A stretch of 64,000 bases of DNA from CAURNT01 sp963539215 (lineage in GTDB: Bacteria > Fusobacteriota > Fusobacteriia > Fusobacteriales > Leptotrichiaceae). Made by a program: the position numbers and the translations under genes. Positions within the stretch are counted from its first letter, which is position 1. The number at the start of each line of letters is the position of its first letter. Below are positions 16,388 through 25,345 of this stretch, in pieces. The DNA lies in assembly GCA_963539215.1 (NCBI GenBank), contig CAUTJT010000007.1, forward strand, positions 12,856 to 76,855, given 5' to 3'. The notes below the pieces were generated by a model. It searched no databases and was not told where the DNA came from. It saw only the letters and a program-made list of their open reading frames with translations.

Positions 16388-17587
16388 CTATTTATTTTGT
16401 GATAATCTATAAGTATCTTTAGCTATCATCATTTCTTCAGCTGTTTCTATTTTATATATTTTAACCTTAGATTCAGGTTTTGAATATTCAACATTTCCAG
16501 AAATTCTTTCATTATTTTTTTCATAATCTAATTCTATACCTAAAAATTCTAAACCTTCAAATATTCCTTCACGAGCATAAGCTGCATTTTCTCCTATACC
16601 TCCAGTTACGGCTATAGCATCAACACCTCCTAAAGCTACTATATATGAACCTATATATGATCTAATTCTATAACGCCACATATCATAAGCAAGCTTAGCT
16701 CTTTCATCTCCTGATTTTACTCCATTTTGTATATCTCTAAAGTCAGAACTCTTACCAAATATACCTAAGAATCCTGATTTTTTATTCATTCTAGCATCTA
16801 TTTCTTTAATATCTAGTCCTCTTTTTTGCATAACATAAAGAACTGCTGCTGGATCTATATCTCCACAACGAGTACCCATCATTATACCTGCAAGAGGCGT
16901 AAGTCCCATAGATGTATCTATAACTTTACCATTTTTTACAGCACTTATTGATGCGCCATTACCTAAATGACACACTATTATCTTAGAATCCTTTTTACCT
17001 AAAAGATCTGCTACTACTTCTGAAACATATTTATGACTAGTTCCGTGGAATCCATATTTTCTAACTTTTAATTCTTCATAATCTTCTAAAGGTAGAGGAT
17101 AAGTATACACAGCTTTTTCCATAGTTTGATGGAAAGCAGTATCAAATACAGCAACATTTGGTTTACCTGGTAATAATTCTCTCATAACTTTTATACCCAT
17201 AACATTTGCTGGATTATGTAATGGAGCAAGTTCTGAAATTTCTTCTAATTTTCTTATAACTTCATCATCTACTAAAACTGAATCATCAAAATATTCTCCT
17301 CCATGAACAACTCTATGCCCTACAGCTTCTACTTCATTTACCGTTTTTATTACACCATGTTCACCTGTTAATTCATGTAAAACTAAATCTATTGCAACCT
17401 TATGGTTATTTAATGGTTCAGGTCTTTCTATAACTTGATAAGAATCAACTAAATTTTTATATGTAAATATTGGATCTGATATACCAATTCTTTCACATAT
17501 TCCCTTAGCTAATGTTTTATTTCCCTCTATATCAATTAATTCAAATTTTAATGATGAACTTCCACTATTTATTACTAATACTTTCAT
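16388..17587 (-). CDS. ackA: Acetate kinase
   Basis: Converts acetyl phosphate and ADP to acetate and ATP, the energy-yielding step of acetate fermentation. The 399 residues show both family signatures: VINSGSSSLKFELID at the N terminus and AVFDTAFHQTM in the middle, plus CHLGNGASI and GTRCGDIDPA. Length is standard. The gene starts 14 bases after pta, and the rclA-like gene follows after 13 bases, so the three form one operon. Confidence 0.98.
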   Translation of the reverse strand: MKVLVINSGSSSLKFELIDIEGNKTLAKGICERIGISDPIFTYKNLVDSYQVIERPEPLNNHKVAIDLVLHELTGEHGVIKTVNEVEAVGHRVVHGGEYFDDSVLVDDEVIRKLEEISELAPLHNPANVMGIKVMRELLPGKPNVAVFDTAFHQTMEKAVYTYPLPLEDYEELKVRKYGFHGTSHKYVSEVVADLLGKKDSKIIVCHLGNGASISAVKNGKVIDTSMGLTPLAGIMMGTRCGDIDPAAVLYVMQKRGLDIKEIDARMNKKSGFLGIFGKSSDFRDIQNGVKSGDERAKLAYDMWRYRIRSYIGSYIVALGGVDAIAVTGGIGENAAYAREGIFEGLEFLGIELDYEKNNERISGNVEYSKPESKVKIYKIETAEEMMIAKDTYRLSQNK

Positions 17588-17601
17588 ACTTATATACTCT
17601 C

Positions 17602-18630
17602 CTATAATGTTAAAATTTCACAAAATTCTGCTGCTTCTGCACAAGTTATAGCAACTACATCTACTATATCATCTACACTACATCCACGTGATAAATCATG
17701 TACTGGTCTTGCAAGACCTTGTATTAATGGACCTAAAGCTTTTGCTTTAGCAAATCTTTGCACAAGTTTATATCCTATATTTCCAGAACAAAGATCAGGG
17801 AATATTAAAACATTTGCACTACCTGCTACATTTGAACCTTTTGCTTTTTGACTAGCAACTTCTGGAACTATAGCTGCATCTAATTGTAATTCTCCATCAA
17901 ATTCAAAATCAACTTTTCTTTCTTCTAAAATTTTATATGCTTCCCTCATTTTAGTAACTTGCTCCCCTTCGGCTGAACCTTTAGTTGAATAAGTTAAAAG
18001 TGCAACTTTAGGAGTTTGTATTTTTGCAATAAAACGAGCTTTTTCAACAGCAGATTCTGCTATATCCGCTATTTGAGGAGCTGTTGGATTAGGTAGGACT
18101 CCACAATCTGAGAATATTAAAGTACCATTTTCTCCATATTCTGTTGTATCCGTTAACATAACAAAAGAACTTGAAATTGTTTTAAGTCCCTTTCTTGGTC
18201 CTATAACTTGAATTGCAGCTCTTAATACACTTGCAGTTGGTGAACATGAACCTGCTACCATACCATCTGCTACACAATTTCTAACAAGCATAGCTCCAAA
18301 AAATCTTGGATCATTAATCATTATTTGACGCGCTTGTTCTTCAGTCATACCTTTTTTAGATCTTAAGTGAACAAGTTGTCTTATGAATTCTGGAGTTTTT
18401 TCATAAGATAATGGATCTATAATTTGAATACCTTCTAAAGAAACACCAATTTTTGCAGCTTCTTCTCTTACTTGATAATCTTTACCTACTAATATTATAT
18501 TAGCAAATCCTTCATTTTTGATTTTTTCAGCTGCTCTTAAGACTCTTTCATCTTCCGACTCAGGAAGAACTACTGTCTTAGCAAACGCTTTTTCCGTTTC
18601 TTTTATCTTTTCAATTAAATCTACTGCCAT
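17602..18630 (-). CDS. pta: Phosphate acetyltransferase
   Basis: Converts acetyl-CoA and phosphate to acetyl phosphate. The compact 342-residue form contains only the catalytic PTA_PTB domain (VLPESEDERVLRAAEKI, SSSFVMLTDT, VALLTYSTKGSA, NVLIFPDLCSGNIGYKL); the N-terminal regulatory part of enterobacterial Pta is absent, as in Firmicutes. Two adjacent ATG codons are possible; the second (18630) has the better five-base spacing to GGAGG. It is the first gene of the pta-ackA-rclA operon, downstream of a clear promoter. Confidence 0.97.
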   Translation of the reverse strand: MAVDLIEKIKETEKAFAKTVVLPESEDERVLRAAEKIKNEGFANIILVGKDYQVREEAAKIGVSLEGIQIIDPLSYEKTPEFIRQLVHLRSKKGMTEEQARQIMINDPRFFGAMLVRNCVADGMVAGSCSPTASVLRAAIQVIGPRKGLKTISSSFVMLTDTTEYGENGTLIFSDCGVLPNPTAPQIADIAESAVEKARFIAKIQTPKVALLTYSTKGSAEGEQVTKMREAYKILEERKVDFEFDGELQLDAAIVPEVASQKAKGSNVAGSANVLIFPDLCSGNIGYKLVQRFAKAKALGPLIQGLARPVHDLSRGCSVDDIVDVVAITCAEAAEFCEILTL

Positions 18631-18682
18631 CATAGCCTCCTAATATTTTATTCAACATTTTATTTAACATTTTCTCGATTTT

Positions 18683-18711
18683 ATTTTACAATAAATACTA
18701 ATTTTAAGCAA
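18683..18711 (-). promoter_or_regulatory. pta operon promoter
   Basis: Minus strand: TTGCTT (18706-18711), 17-base spacer, TAAAAT (18683-18688). The ~45-base leader has two AACATTTTATT-like repeats of unknown meaning. Confidence 0.7.
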
Positions 18712-18803
18712 CTTTAATTTTAATTACTAATATATTTTTCATATATTTGCACAAATTTTATCTGTTTTTGTTTTTTCAATTCATTAAAGTTTCATATAAT
18801 GCA

Positions 18804-19697
18804 CTACATAAACATTTCATTCACAAAATCATGGAAGTCAAAAATTTTTAAATCATTTTCTCCTTCACCAACACCTAAAAATTTAACAGGTTTTTGTAAT
18901 TCCGATACTATAGGAAATATTATACCCCCTTTTGCAGTTCCATCAAACTTAGTCAATATTATACCAGATATATTAGATATAGAATTGAATATTCTTGCTT
19001 GCTCTAATCCGTTTTGACCTGTAGTTGAATCTATTACTATTAAAGATTCATATTCGTCAACATTTTGTTTTATTATTTTGTCAATTTTTTCAAGTTCTTT
19101 CATTAAATCTACTTTATTATGTAATCTACCAGCCGTATCTATAATAGCAACATCATAATTCTGAGATTTTGCAAAATTTAAAGTATCATAAACAACAGCA
19201 GCTGGATCTGATCCTTGTTTTTGTTTTACAAGTTCAACACCTGCACGATTACTCCAAACTTCAACTTGTTCTATAGCCGCAGCTCTAAAAGTATCCGCCG
19301 CTCCTATAACAACCTTTTTACCTTGTTTTTTAAACATAAGTGCCATTTTACCAATAGAAGTTGTTTTACCTACTCCATTAACTCCTATAACAACTATTAC
19401 ATTTAATTTTCCACTTTGTATATTCAATTCATTATTTTCAGAAATAGATAATCTTTCTATTAATATATTTTTTAATTCATCATACATTAATTCTCTAGTT
19501 TTTATACCTTTAGTTCTAACTTTCTTTTCTAATTCTTGAACAACATCTAAGGTCATATTCATACCTAAATCAGATTGAATTAGAATTTCTTCCAATTCTT
19601 CATATATATCATCAGTTATAGGAGTTCCTGTAAAGAAATCCTTAATTTTAGTAAAAAATCCTTTTTTAGGTTTTATTAATAAATCATTTAATCCCAT
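18804..19697 (-). CDS. ftsY: Signal recognition particle receptor FtsY
   Basis: Targets ribosome-nascent chain complexes to the Sec translocon by forming a GTPase pair with Ffh. The 297 residues consist almost only of the NG domain: an N-terminal helical part, then GVNGVGKTTSIGKMA (G1), DTFRAAAIEQ (G2), DTAGRLHNK (G3) and TKFDGTAKGG (G4 and beyond). The acidic A domain of E. coli FtsY is absent. The start overlaps the end of tsaB by 14 bases, so the two genes are co-transcribed. Confidence 0.96.
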   Translation of the reverse strand: MGLNDLLIKPKKGFFTKIKDFFTGTPITDDIYEELEEILIQSDLGMNMTLDVVQELEKKVRTKGIKTRELMYDELKNILIERLSISENNELNIQSGKLNVIVVIGVNGVGKTTSIGKMALMFKKQGKKVVIGAADTFRAAAIEQVEVWSNRAGVELVKQKQGSDPAAVVYDTLNFAKSQNYDVAIIDTAGRLHNKVDLMKELEKIDKIIKQNVDEYESLIVIDSTTGQNGLEQARIFNSISNISGIILTKFDGTAKGGIIFPIVSELQKPVKFLGVGEGENDLKIFDFHDFVNEMFM

Positions 19698-20358
19698 CTT
19701 TCTCCTTCTCTGCCTGTGATTTTTCTAAATAATCTGGCACTAAATTTAATAAATCTACCTTTTCTAAAAAACCATCTTTTAACATATCATAAAATATGCA
19801 TGAATTAAGTCTTAAGAAATTATCTGATAATTCTAATTTTATGTTATTATCTTCTATTTTTTTTCTATAAGTAATAGCTCCATCACCAATTAATTTATAT
19901 CCTTTATTTAAAACTAAACATATTATTTCATCCATATTAGACTTAAATCTTTCTCCTACTAGTTTACCTTTTTCATATATACCAGCATATACCTTTTCTT
20001 TATTAGAATCTATTATAGCTATAATTTTATCTTTATATATATTATATCCTTGATAAGCTAAAGCATCTAATTCATTAACAGTATATATATTAACATTCTT
20101 TCTTTCTGCAAAAATACCTTTTATTAAAGCAGATGATATTCTAACACCAGTGAATGACCCAGGACCTATAGATATAACAACATCAGTAACATCAGATAAT
20201 TTCTTATTTGTAAAAGTAAATAAGCTCATCAATTCATCCACTATATATGTAGAATGTGTTTTTTTTACATTTATATTAATATTTCCAAGCATAACATCAT
20301 TTTCATATAAAGAAAGTGAAGCTAATTTTGTTGAAGTAGTAATTAAAAGTGTCAACAT
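19684..20358 (-). CDS. tsaB: tRNA threonylcarbamoyladenosine biosynthesis protein TsaB
   Basis: TsaB is the non-catalytic partner of TsaD in making t6A37 on ANN-decoding tRNAs. The 224 residues show the ASKHA-like N terminus MLTLLITTSTKLASLSLYE and the signature ISIGPGSFTGVRI. The start at 20358 follows AAAGGGGAAATT; a longer in-frame start at 20400 lies within the promoter-terminator element and is rejected. tsaD, tsaC and tsaE are not in this window. It is co-transcribed with ftsY. Confidence 0.93.
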   Translation of the reverse strand: MLTLLITTSTKLASLSLYENDVMLGNININVKKTHSTYIVDELMSLFTFTNKKLSDVTDVVISIGPGSFTGVRISSALIKGIFAERKNVNIYTVNELDALAYQGYNIYKDKIIAIIDSNKEKVYAGIYEKGKLVGERFKSNMDEIICLVLNKGYKLIGDGAITYRKKIEDNNIKLELSDNFLRLNSCIFYDMLKDGFLEKVDLLNLVPDYLEKSQAEKEKDGIK

Positions 20359-20379
20359 AATTTCCCCTTTCAAATAAAC

Positions 20380-20420
20380 AAAAAATGGTATAATATCCAT
20401 TCCTTTTAATATTATACCAT
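20380..20420 (-). terminator. Terminator of the outer-membrane barrel gene, carrying the tsaB -10 element
   Basis: Minus strand: perfect 12-base arms ATGGTATAATAT (20409-20420) and ATATTATACCAT (20385-20396), 12-base loop, then TTTTT. The first arm contains the TATAAT of the tsaB promoter. Confidence 0.65.
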
Positions 20421-20439
20421 ACTTTATTATTAATTGTAA
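20411..20439 (-). promoter_or_regulatory. tsaB-ftsY promoter
   Basis: Minus strand: TTACAA (20434-20439), 17-base spacer, TATAAT (20411-20416). The start of transcription should be near 20404, inside the loop of the overlapping hairpin. Confidence 0.7.
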
Positions 20440-20447
20440 TTAAAGAC

Positions 20448-22430
20448 TTACCAATTATATTTAAGCCCTAAATTTATTTTATATTTAGTTTTCTTATATT
20501 TTAAATTTTCATCTTTTTCTTTATATTGGTGACCATTTTTATTTGTTACACTTTGACCAAATATATTATCCATTTCTAATTTAGATTCAAATTTCATATT
20601 CTCTATTATAGGCATGTCTAATTCTATATATGGTTTAACATTATATCCTTGGCCTATAACTAATTTATCTTTTTCTAAATCTTTTTCAACACTTTCTGAT
20701 TTTCTAAATTCTAAATTAGCTCCTAAAACTAATCCACCCTTAAATCTTATTCCATTTTCAAATCTTAAATAGCTTACATCTAATTTAGTGCCAACTACAT
20801 TATTAAATCCTATTATTTTATCATTTTCATAATTTATTTCATTTTTATTTTCTAAAATAATATTTGTAGAAATTCCTTTTTTGAATTTGATAGAATTTTT
20901 TAAAGAAGTATCATTTTTAATATCCATATCTATATCATCTTCTGATATTTTTCTATCTATTTTAAATTTATTTTCTAATTCTAAATTTAATTTCTTAGAG
21001 TTTATTTTTGTTATATTTTCAAGCTTAATTTCTTTCATATCTTTTTCAATATATTTTTCTGGATTTGTAGAAGAATAAGACATAACACCCATATATTCTT
21101 TATTTTCCTCGTTTTTAAAATAATAATAATCATGCATACTACTCAAATCATTACCATCTACAACATTAGTAATCATGTTTACATAATCAGCTTGATTTTC
21201 TTTTAACCCTCTATTTTCTTCTAAAGAATAATAAGATCCTCTAGCTATATACTTTCTATCAGAATCTTCTGTTTTAGTATATTTATATTCTAACTTCGTA
21301 TAATTTGAAATATCAAACCCTAAACCAAATACATCACTTTTCTTTAAATTAGTTGATAATTTCAAATTGAAAGTATCAATTTTTTTATCAAACTCTAATT
21401 TTGCATTATTCAAAGGTGTTTTTCTGTAGTTACCTGTATGATCAAAGCTTACATAAAACTTAGCTTGTTCAAGCTTATCATGACTATGATCTAAAACCTC
21501 CCAAAATTCATGGTATCTCTTTTTTTCTATATTATAGTCTAAACTAGCTTCTATTCCATTTTTAAAATTATATCTTTCCTTTATTACATCTAATTGTATT
21601 TTGTTATTTACACCTAAATTAAAGAAAAGATTTGAATCAACTTTTGTTTTTAATTCACTAGTTATATCTAAATAATATGGGTTATATACATTTTTAAGAG
21701 CAAACTTAGGCCTTATATTAAAAGATATATTATCATTTAAAACAAATATATATTTACCTTCAAAAATAGATGATAAAGGAGAATATTCAATATTTCCTAT
21801 TCTATGACCATTAGGCATTAAAGTATATTTAAAACTTTTTTTATCATCAGGTTCATACTTAAATCCTAAAGTAAATCTAGGCCCCCTAACTTTATTTTGT
21901 TTATTTGTTATATATCTTTCAAGTTTAAAATCATCTTTATTTTCTCCATGTTCTTCTTCGCCATGTTCATGATTATGATTATGTTCGTGAGAATGTTCAT
22001 GATCATGATCATGTTCTCCTTCTTCATGACTATGTTCATGCCCACCTGCATCAGATTCATCTACATTAGGATCACCTATATAATCTGAAGAACCATCAAT
22101 CCTTGTATAAGGAAGCTCTCCATTAAGATTTTCATCATCTTTTATATTTACATAATTACTTGGAACATATTTACCATCATCTTTTTTAAAAGTTCTTTCT
22201 GTATAATAATAAATAGGTTTTACATCATATATATTTTTTTGATCTAAATTGGCGCTAACATTAAAAATAAAATTATCATTTACACTCATTTTCAAATCAA
22301 ACGGTGTAAATTTTGAACTCATCTTACCTTTTTCTCCATCCAATTCAAGTTTAGAATTAAATTCATATTTAACATTATTAGCTACAGACAAGCTAGATAA
22401 TATCATAACTGCTAAAAAACTTTTTTTCAC
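20448..22430 (-). CDS. Outer-membrane beta-barrel protein with His-rich external segment
   Basis: 660 residues. A signal peptide (MKKSFLAVMILSSLSVA, cleavage before NNVKY) is followed by many alternating amphipathic strands and the chain ends in LGLKYNW, an aromatic C terminus typical of BAM substrates. Residues about 131-162 hold 13 His among Glu, Asp and Asn (for example HDHDHEHSHEHNHNH), a likely metal-binding loop. The start is taken as GTG at 22430, nine bases after AAGGAG; the upstream in-frame TTG at 22448 overlaps that ribosome binding site. No named family recognised. Similar His-rich barrels occur among zinc-related receptors, so zinc capture is a hypothesis. Confidence 0.75.
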   Translation of the reverse strand: MKKSFLAVMILSSLSVANNVKYEFNSKLELDGEKGKMSSKFTPFDLKMSVNDNFIFNVSANLDQKNIYDVKPIYYYTERTFKKDDGKYVPSNYVNIKDDENLNGELPYTRIDGSSDYIGDPNVDESDAGGHEHSHEEGEHDHDHEHSHEHNHNHEHGEEEHGENKDDFKLERYITNKQNKVRGPRFTLGFKYEPDDKKSFKYTLMPNGHRIGNIEYSPLSSIFEGKYIFVLNDNISFNIRPKFALKNVYNPYYLDITSELKTKVDSNLFFNLGVNNKIQLDVIKERYNFKNGIEASLDYNIEKKRYHEFWEVLDHSHDKLEQAKFYVSFDHTGNYRKTPLNNAKLEFDKKIDTFNLKLSTNLKKSDVFGLGFDISNYTKLEYKYTKTEDSDRKYIARGSYYSLEENRGLKENQADYVNMITNVVDGNDLSSMHDYYYFKNEENKEYMGVMSYSSTNPEKYIEKDMKEIKLENITKINSKKLNLELENKFKIDRKISEDDIDMDIKNDTSLKNSIKFKKGISTNIILENKNEINYENDKIIGFNNVVGTKLDVSYLRFENGIRFKGGLVLGANLEFRKSESVEKDLEKDKLVIGQGYNVKPYIELDMPIIENMKFESKLEMDNIFGQSVTNKNGHQYKEKDENLKYKKTKYKINLGLKYNW

Positions 22431-22464
22431 TAAAAATCTCTCCTTCAAAACTAATTTTAATTGA

Positions 22465-22492
22465 ATTATACACTATTTCAAATATATTTCAA
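22465..22492 (-). promoter_or_regulatory. Promoter of the outer-membrane barrel gene
   Basis: Minus strand: TTGAAA (22487-22492), 16-base spacer, TATAAT (22465-22470). The palindrome AAGCGCTT (22491-22498) touches the -35 and could be an operator. Confidence 0.65.
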
Positions 22493-22594
22493 GCGCTTAA
22501 ATTCAGTGTTAAAGGCTCTTTTACTTATTTTATTTATTGTTTATACAATATAAAAAAAATTAAAAAAATCAGTCTAAATATAAAATTTTATTTT

Positions 22595-22637
22595 CATAAA
22601 AAAAATAGGATTATCTAAAATTTTAGATAATCCTATT
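22595..22637 (-). terminator. Terminator of the MliC-repeat lipoprotein gene
   Basis: The 17-base arms at 22604-22620 and 22621-22637 are perfectly complementary (AATAGGATTATCTAAAA and its inverse). On the minus strand a run of T follows. Confidence 0.88.
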
Positions 22638-22646
22638 AATATTTTA

Positions 22647-23561
22647 TTATATTTCACTATATTTACCATTATCAAATCTATATGCTTTACCGTTAATTTC
22701 TAAGTATCCTTCAGCTCTATCTCCGTAATTTTTAATACCAAAGTACACTTTACCATCTCTAGACTCAAAAGCTTCTCCAGATGCACTCTTAACTCTATTT
22801 AAAACATAATCTTTTCCTTCAAATCTTAACCCTGCTACTTCTCCATCTCCAATAAGTGCTAAACTTAATTCAGAATTTCCTGATTTAAAAGTATAAAGTC
22901 TAGTTTTAGTTTCTTTATTTTTAGCATACTCGTTGTAATCTATATTATTTTCAACAAAATTAAATCCAACTCCATTTGTTTCAAGATAAGCTTGATTTCC
23001 TTTTATACCTAAATAAATTTTTCCATCTTCATTTGAAAAAGCCATACCTGAAGCACTACGAACTCTATTTAATGTAACACTAGAATTATCTATTTTTACA
23101 TTTACTTTATCTGCAGTTCTATCATAAACAACATACATATTCATTTTATTATCTACACCTTTAAAGTTGTATGAATATTCATTTTTAGCTTCCCCATACT
23201 CTGTAGAATTTCCAACAACTCTTAATGGTATATTAGTTTTATCATTTAATTCTAAGAAAGCTTCTTGACCTTTAATTCCTATGTACATATTGTTTTCTTT
23301 AGATTCAAAAGCTTCTCCAGAAGCAGTAACTACTCTTTTAAACATGATTTCTTTTCCGTTGTATTTAACGTAAGCATCATTTCTAGGTGTTACAACCAAT
23401 AATATTCTTGTATCATCTCCTTCTAAATTAAATACATACTGATCCTTAGCACTTAATACTGCTGATTTTTGATTTTCAAAAGTAGTTACAGTATTTGAAT
23501 TTGCTGAACTACAACTAGACAATGCAACTATAGATGTTGCTACTAAAAATAATTTTTTCAT
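22647..23561 (-). CDS. Lipoprotein with three tandem MliC-like lysozyme-inhibitor units
   Basis: 304 residues. The signal peptide ends in a lipobox IVALSSC with Cys17. The mature part is three repeats, roughly 41-108, 127-198 and 221-292. Each contains a strand pair, then R-V-x-x-A-S-G-x-A-F and a following Y-x-G-I-K motif: ASGEAF at 80, ASGMAF at 170 and ASGEAF at 260, an exact 90-residue period. This is the signature region of the MliC/PliC family, whose SG(x)xY loop blocks the c-type lysozyme active site. Single-domain MliC is about 110 residues, so a triplication is unusual. Monocistronic with a strong terminator. Family assignment is by motif only. Confidence 0.78.
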   Translation of the reverse strand: MKKLFLVATSIVALSSCSSANSNTVTTFENQKSAVLSAKDQYVFNLEGDDTRILLVVTPRNDAYVKYNGKEIMFKRVVTASGEAFESKENNMYIGIKGQEAFLELNDKTNIPLRVVGNSTEYGEAKNEYSYNFKGVDNKMNMYVVYDRTADKVNVKIDNSSVTLNRVRSASGMAFSNEDGKIYLGIKGNQAYLETNGVGFNFVENNIDYNEYAKNKETKTRLYTFKSGNSELSLALIGDGEVAGLRFEGKDYVLNRVKSASGEAFESRDGKVYFGIKNYGDRAEGYLEINGKAYRFDNGKYSEI

Positions 23562-23667
23562 TTATATCCTCTCCTATTTTTGATATACCTAATATTAACA
23601 TGCATTTTTTTTATTTAGCATATTTTTGAATATATTTTTCTATATATATTTCTTATTTTTTCATTAG

Positions 23668-24831
23668 TTATATCAAATTGCTTGCCAATATCAATCCTAT
23701 ATATGTACCTATTACATAACCTAATGTCCCAACAAGCATTACAGGCGCAATATATTTATTCCATCCTTTAGAAATTGCCATAGCAGTAGCTGTTGTTGGA
23801 CCACCAATATTTGCATTAGATACTAATATTGCTTCTTCAAGAGTGAAATTAAATATTTTAGCAAAAGCAAAAGTAACAATCATATTAACTATAACCATAA
23901 TAGCACAAAATACTAATAATAATGGTGAATTAACAATAATACTCTTAATTGAAGCAGGAATTCCTATTACAGCAAAGAATATATATATTAAAAATGTTCC
24001 TATTTCTTGAGACCCTACAAGTTTTTTAAAGAATGTTGAAAATACTGTAGCCAATATAACTGTTATACTTGTAAGTAATATATATTTATTTGCTAAAAAG
24101 TTAATTATATATCCTCTATCTTCTGCTAATATTAAATTTGAAACACCAAATGAAACAGCAACTATTAAAACTGAAATAGTAAAGTTAAAAGCAACATCTT
24201 CTAAAGTTATAGCTCTTTTTAATTCTTTTTTAGCTTCAGAATTAATAACACCATTTTTATATTCTCTTTTAAAATACTTATTAAAGAATGGAATACTTGG
24301 TATTATTATTAAAACAAAGAAATATAAAACCATAAGAAGGTTATCACTTACTATAAGTGCTGATGCTAATTGCTTATCTAAATTAAGAGCTGTCTGAACA
24401 GCAACAAAATTTACTCCACCACCTATATATGAAGCAGTCATAGTACCTGCTATACTATTTAAACTTGGAATATATTCTTTTAAAATATAAAACCCTACAA
24501 TAGCACCTATCATAGTTCCAAGAGAACTTAATAAGAAAATTATTGCAAGTCTTCCACTTTCTTTCCATATTTTCTTTATATCACATTGAAATAAAAGAAG
24601 TGGTATAGCAATAGGAACTACATATCCCCAAACATCATCATAAACTTTAGACTCTAAAGGTATAATATTTAAATTAGATAATATCAATGCTATTATAAGT
24701 GCCATAATTGCACCACTAATTTTAGCGACTATAGTAAATCTATTTTCTAAAAATATAGCAAATGTTGCTATAACAAGAATAATAGACCATAATATTAAAG
24801 TATTATCTGGACTTATTATTGAATTAAACAT
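23668..24831 (-). CDS. DUF819 family integral membrane protein
   Basis: 387 residues with about ten membrane segments. The pattern LENRFTIVAKISGAIMAL, VPIAIPLLLFQCDIKKIW, TASYIGGGVNFVAV and ANIGGPTTATAMA matches DUF819 (YjcL-like), a family of probable transporters with an inverted-repeat architecture of unknown substrate. The Gly-rich GGGVNFV and NIGGPTTA stretches are likely to line the transport site. It is the third gene after a metal-exporting P-type ATPase and a GNAT gene; the 59-base gap before it could hold a weak internal promoter. Confidence 0.8.
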   Translation of the reverse strand: MFNSIISPDNTLILWSIILVIATFAIFLENRFTIVAKISGAIMALIIALILSNLNIIPLESKVYDDVWGYVVPIAIPLLLFQCDIKKIWKESGRLAIIFLLSSLGTMIGAIVGFYILKEYIPSLNSIAGTMTASYIGGGVNFVAVQTALNLDKQLASALIVSDNLLMVLYFFVLIIIPSIPFFNKYFKREYKNGVINSEAKKELKRAITLEDVAFNFTISVLIVAVSFGVSNLILAEDRGYIINFLANKYILLTSITVILATVFSTFFKKLVGSQEIGTFLIYIFFAVIGIPASIKSIIVNSPLLLVFCAIMVIVNMIVTFAFAKIFNFTLEEAILVSNANIGGPTTATAMAISKGWNKYIAPVMLVGTLGYVIGTYIGLILASNLI

Positions 24832-24890
24832 AAAATCTCCTTTTCAAAAATATTCATTGATAGTTTATCAGTTTTTTTTATTTTATTCAA

Positions 24891-25337
24891 TCATTTTATA
24901 TCATCAATCACCATTTGAATATATTTAAGTTCATTAAATCCTATACTATTATAAAGAGTGATTGCTCTTTTATTATTAACTTCTACTTCAAGCCTTATTC
25001 TTTTATAATCTTTAAATCTTTCTTTCAAAAATTCAAATACCTTAGTTCCTATTCCCTTACTTCTACATTCTTCTTTTATATAGAGTTCCTCAACTAAACA
25101 TACCATTCCACCAACTTCTTGAGAATAAGTTTTAGATAATAAACAATAGCCAAAAATATCTTCATTTTCCTCTATAATATATCCTTCTGCATAAATATTA
25201 GAACTAATTAATGTATTGAATGTTATTTCAAAATTTTTACTATTAACAGAATGTAAAACTGCTTCTGAATCATAAAATTCTTTAACCATTTCTAAATATA
25301 TATATCTATCTTTTTCATTTATTTTTCTTATCTCCAT
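24891..25337 (-). CDS. GNAT family N-acetyltransferase
   Basis: 148 residues with the GNAT fold. The acetyl-CoA-binding motif A is ECRSKGIGTKVFEFLKE (Q/RxxGxG/A), preceded by the strand MVCLVEELYIK and followed by LEVEVNNKRAITLYNSIGF, the typical motif B. The substrate cannot be predicted. It lies eight bases after the metal ATPase gene and is probably co-transcribed with it. Confidence 0.85.
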   Translation of the reverse strand: MEIRKINEKDRYIYLEMVKEFYDSEAVLHSVNSKNFEITFNTLISSNIYAEGYIIEENEDIFGYCLLSKTYSQEVGGMVCLVEELYIKEECRSKGIGTKVFEFLKERFKDYKRIRLEVEVNNKRAITLYNSIGFNELKYIQMVIDDIK

Positions 25338-25345
25338 TAAATCTC

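Noticed and set aside
18634..18803. Possible small RNA between pta and ftsY
   Set aside because: Only the pta promoter and AT-rich DNA are visible; no hairpin plus U tract.
21960..22040. Short tandem CATGAT/CATGTT-like repeat, considered as CRISPR or microsatellite
   Set aside because: It simply encodes the His-rich segment; unit spacing follows codons and there are no spacers.
21897..22088. Met/Phe/Ile-rich frame on the plus strand
   Set aside because: Antisense of the His-rich repeat of the barrel gene; low-complexity CAT/ATG repeats create it.
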